From Lachnospiraceae bacterium UBA1753 (lineage in GTDB: Bacteria > Bacillota > Clostridia > Lachnospirales > Lachnospiraceae), in contig DCHL01000152.1 in the NCBI GenBank assembly GCA_002317595.1, forward strand, positions 16,066-24,608: 8,543 nucleotides of DNA, given 5' to 3'. The notes beneath the pieces were generated by a model that was not told where the DNA came from, searched no databases, and saw only the letters and a list, made by a program, of their open reading frames with translations. Position numbers and translations under genes: made by a program. The stretch's first letter is position 1, and each line of letters opens with the position of its first letter. Shown one piece after another: positions 6,783 through 8,543 of this stretch.

Positions 6783-7568
6783 ATGAAAAAGATTTTCAGA
6801 AGATTTTTGGTAGTATCCTGCATCCTCATGATGGCTGTTGGCCTCACTGCATGTGGCGGTGAAAAGGAAGTCGTAAATTATGACCAGGCTGAAGTCACTC
6901 AGATTGCAGAGTATTTGACCACAAGTCTTATCACTCAGATGGACACTGACACTCTTGCCAAGATTAAAGAGGCTTATGAGCCTGAGGAGATTTCTGAGCA
7001 GCTCAAGTCTGCAGGTATTGCTGTAGATGGAGAAGGATTCTTATCTGGTATTGAATCATGGAACAAGGCTGCTGAGGAACTCGGCGGATTAGCTCAGGTT
7101 GCAGGAACAGCTATTACAGCAGACGATGAGACCGTAACAGCTATTGTCAGCGTTATCGGAAACTCAGGCAAGACAGCTCAGATGGAGTACATCTTTAATT
7201 CAAGACTTAAGATGACTTCCTGCACTACAAACATTGACCGTACATTTGGCGAGAATATGACAAATGCCGGACTTAATACACTTCTCGGAATGGGAACTGT
7301 ATTTGTAGTACTTATCTTCATCAGCTTTATCATTTCAATGTTCAAGTATGTAAATATTCTTGACAAGAAGATGAAGGCGAAGAAGGAAGCACCCAAGCAG
7401 TCAGCAGCAGCTGTAGATAAGGCTGTAGCACAGATTATTGAGACAGAAGAGCAGACAGATGACCTTGAGCTCATCGCTGTAATCTCTGCAGCAATTGCAG
7501 CATTTGAGGAGTCTCAGGGCAACACCGGTGACGGATACGTTGTCAGATCTATCAAGAAGAGATATTAA
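6783..7568 (+). CDS. Lipoprotein fused to an OadG-like gamma subunit of a Na+-translocating decarboxylase
   Basis: The product has 261 residues. Residues 1-23 form a lipoprotein signal peptide (MKKIFRRFL, a hydrophobic core, then lipobox LTAC), with Cys24 as the predicted lipidated residue. Residues 25 to about 163 form an exported domain that I do not recognise. A single membrane helix, LLGMGTVFVVLIFISFIISMF (167-187), has the GMG-VF-VL pattern of OadG-family gamma subunits. A cytoplasmic tail follows, with a Lys/Ala-rich linker, DDLELIAVISAAIAAFEE (226-243) and GYVVRSIKKRY (251-261), which is typical of larger OadG-like proteins. The OadG part normally anchors the carboxyltransferase and carrier to the beta subunit. 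Classical OadG is about 80 residues, so the exported domain is an addition. It starts 16 bases after the carboxyltransferase stop and 24 bases before the carrier gene, supporting one operon. Confidence 0.85.
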   Translation: MKKIFRRFLVVSCILMMAVGLTACGGEKEVVNYDQAEVTQIAEYLTTSLITQMDTDTLAKIKEAYEPEEISEQLKSAGIAVDGEGFLSGIESWNKAAEELGGLAQVAGTAITADDETVTAIVSVIGNSGKTAQMEYIFNSRLKMTSCTTNIDRTFGENMTNAGLNTLLGMGTVFVVLIFISFIISMFKYVNILDKKMKAKKEAPKQSAAAVDKAVAQIIETEEQTDDLELIAVISAAIAAFEESQGNTGDGYVVRSIKKRY

Positions 7569-7592
7569 TTAATTATTCTGGAGGATTAAATC

Positions 7593-7961
7593 ATGAAGAA
7601 TTATACAATTACTGTAAATGGCAGTGTATATGATGTAACAGTTGATGACGGCGTTGCCGGAGCAGCTCCTGTAGCAGCACCCAAGGCAGCACCTAAGGCA
7701 GCTCCCAAGGCTGCACCCGCTCCCGCAGCAGCTTCAGGCGCCGCAGGCTCTGTTAAGGTTGAGGCCGGAGCAGCAGGAAAGGTATTCAAGGTTGAGGCTT
7801 CTGTAGGCCAGGCAGTTAAGACTGGTGACACAGTTGTTATCCTTGAGGCTATGAAGATGGAGATCCCTGTAGTAGCACCTTCTGATGGTACAGTTGCAAG
7901 CATCGACGTTGCAGTTGGTGATGCAGTTGAGGCTGGAGCAGTTCTTGCAACTCTCAACTAA
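7593..7961 (+). CDS. Biotin carboxyl carrier subunit of the decarboxylase complex
   Basis: The 122-residue carrier resembles MmdC/GcdC and the 1.3S transcarboxylase subunit. Residues 1-20 (MKNYTITVNGSVYDVTVDDG) form the usual N-terminal strand region. Residues 21-52 are a flexible Ala/Pro/Lys linker, and residues 53-122 are the biotinyl domain. The site EAMKMEI places biotin on Lys88 (codon 7854-7856), 34 residues before the C-terminus, the standard distance. The domain shuttles CO2 as carboxybiotin between the carboxyltransferase and the membrane beta subunit. The usual APMPG turn that faces the biotin hairpin is replaced by AGAAG (58-62). GGAGGA at 7580-7585, seven bases upstream, fixes the start. 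A biotin ligase would be encoded elsewhere. Identification as a biotin carrier is firm; the partner enzyme is inferred from context. Confidence 0.95.
   Translation: MKNYTITVNGSVYDVTVDDGVAGAAPVAAPKAAPKAAPKAAPAPAAASGAAGSVKVEAGAAGKVFKVEASVGQAVKTGDTVVILEAMKMEIPVVAPSDGTVASIDVAVGDAVEAGAVLATLN
7674..7709 (+). repeat. Three tandem 12-base repeats encoding the APKA linker
   Basis: Three consecutive copies of GCAGCACCCAAG with single-base differences (CCT for CCC, GCT for GCA) encode Ala-Ala-Pro-Lys each time. A partial fourth copy follows. They lie in the carrier's linker, where copy-number change would lengthen or shorten the swinging arm without breaking the frame. Confidence 0.85.
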
Positions 7962-7981
7962 TTGTTGCTATTCAGTGCCTC

Positions 7982-8000
7982 GGGCTTGAGAAAATAGCCC
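7982..8000 (+). other. Small intergenic hairpin before the beta-subunit gene
   Basis: GGGCT (7982-7986) can pair with AGCCC (7996-8000) around a nine-base loop. No T-run follows, so it is not an intrinsic terminator. In a 66-base gap between carrier and beta subunit it could affect mRNA processing or the ratio of the two products, or be chance. Confidence 0.35.
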
Positions 8001-8027
8001 CATGGCAGTTATTACGGAGGTCATACA

Positions 8028-8543
8028 ATGGATTATATTATTTCAACATTGGAAAATCTCATGGGTCAGACTGCATTTATGACAATGACCCTTGGAAATG
8101 TTGCGATGATCATCGTTGCACTGATTTTCCTTTATCTTGCAATTGCAAAGGGCTTCGAGCCCCTGTTGTTGACACCTATCGCATTTGGTATGTTACTTGT
8201 TAACATTTACCCTGATATTATGGCTGAGGGTGGACTTCTCCACTATTTCTACTTGCTTGATGAGTGGTCAATCCTTCCTTCACTTATTTTCATGGGTGTA
8301 GGTGCAATGACCGACTTCGGTCCCCTTATTGCAAACCCTATGAGCTTCCTTCTGGGAGCAGCAGCTCAGTTTGGTATCTTTGCTGCATACTTTGGTGCAA
8401 TTGCTCTTGGCTTCAACGACAAGGCAGCTGCAGCAGTTTCAATCATCGGTGGTGCTGATGGTCCTACATCAATCTTCCTTGCCGGTTAACTTGGACAGAC
8501 ATCACTTCTCGGACCTATCGCGGTAGCAGCATATTCATATATG
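8028..8543 (+). pseudogene. Na+-translocating decarboxylase beta subunit (OadB family), interrupted by an in-frame TAA and cut by the window edge
   Basis: Beta subunits are multi-pass membrane proteins of about 370-430 residues that decarboxylate carboxybiotin and export Na+. The start at ATG 8028 is supported by GGAGGT at 8016-8021, six bases upstream. Hallmarks are present: NVAMIIVALIFLYLAIAKGFEPLLLTPIAFGMLLVN in pieces across residues 24-59, FMGVGAMTDFGPLIANP (88-104), LLGAAAQFGIFA (108-119) and IIGGADGPTSIFLAG (139-153), where the Asp in GGADGPT belongs to the Na+-binding site. TAA at 8487-8489 then ends the frame at 153 residues. The same frame resumes with LGQTSLLGPIAVAAYSYM (8490-8543), which matches the family. 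The interrupted position is usually Lys, so AAA to TAA is one base away. If real, the truncated product lacks more than half of the protein. The family call is secure; loss of function is likely but depends on the base call. Confidence 0.8.

Noticed and set aside
7601..7957. Minus-strand open frame of 118 codons opposite the biotin carrier
   Set aside because: It is the Ala/Thr-rich mirror of a GC-biased, Ala-rich coding sequence, not an independent gene.
7982..8000. Intrinsic terminator between carrier and beta subunit
   Set aside because: The stem is only five pairs and no T-run follows.
8028..8489. A complete short 153-residue membrane protein
   Set aside because: The stop falls inside a conserved OadB block, and family sequence resumes in the same frame. 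It is an interrupted longer gene, not a natural small protein.
8487..8489. TAA reassigned as a sense codon
   Set aside because: TAA terminates at least five well-supported genes in the window at their expected lengths.

Overview
This window is a gene-dense stretch with all genes on the + strand. It most likely comes from a Gram-positive anaerobe of the Clostridia, probably a Lachnospiraceae-type gut or rumen bacterium. That placement is an inference from the strong GGAGG-type ribosome binding sites, the scpA-scpB pair, the gene neighbourhood (alaS, rpsU, a biotin-dependent Na+ pump cluster), a lipoprotein with a Clostridia-like signal peptide, and moderate GC content. No species can be named. 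There are no mobile elements, tRNAs, rRNAs or CRISPR arrays, and no gene-free gap exceeds about 200 bases.

Region 1 (1-2360) is translation. It holds the 3' three quarters of alaS (alanyl-tRNA synthetase) and then rpsU, a 58-residue ribosomal protein S21 gene. rpsU has its own promoter with two consensus hexamers and ends at a perfect 9-bp intrinsic terminator.

Region 2 (2364-5229) is four tightly packed genes: an unrecognised 156-residue protein, a membrane-anchored metallophosphoesterase, scpA and scpB. The last two are the kleisin and winged-helix partners of the SMC condensin. Junctions are a few bases or overlapping. The cluster ends at a strong GC-rich hairpin at 5202-5229. No convincing promoter precedes the first gene, whose ATG lies three bases after the U-tract of the rpsU terminator, so the cluster may depend on read-through from rpsU.

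Region 3 (5333 to the window end) is a biotin-dependent, Na+-translocating acyl decarboxylase (or transcarboxylase-like) operon. Its genes are a carboxyltransferase subunit, a lipoprotein fused to an OadG-like gamma subunit, a biotin carrier with the EAMKM site, and an OadB-family beta subunit. In such complexes the carboxyltransferase moves CO2 from an acyl substrate to biotin, the carrier takes carboxybiotin to the beta subunit, and decarboxylation there drives Na+ export. The actual substrate cannot be read from this window.

The most striking observation is an in-frame TAA at 8487-8489 in the beta-subunit gene, just after its conserved GGADGPT Na+ site. Recognisable OadB sequence continues in the same frame to the window edge. 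This indicates a recent nonsense mutation, a sequencing error or, less likely, recoding. Other points of interest are the divergent catalytic loops of the carboxyltransferase, the lipoprotein-OadG architecture and the terminator that abuts the next start codon.
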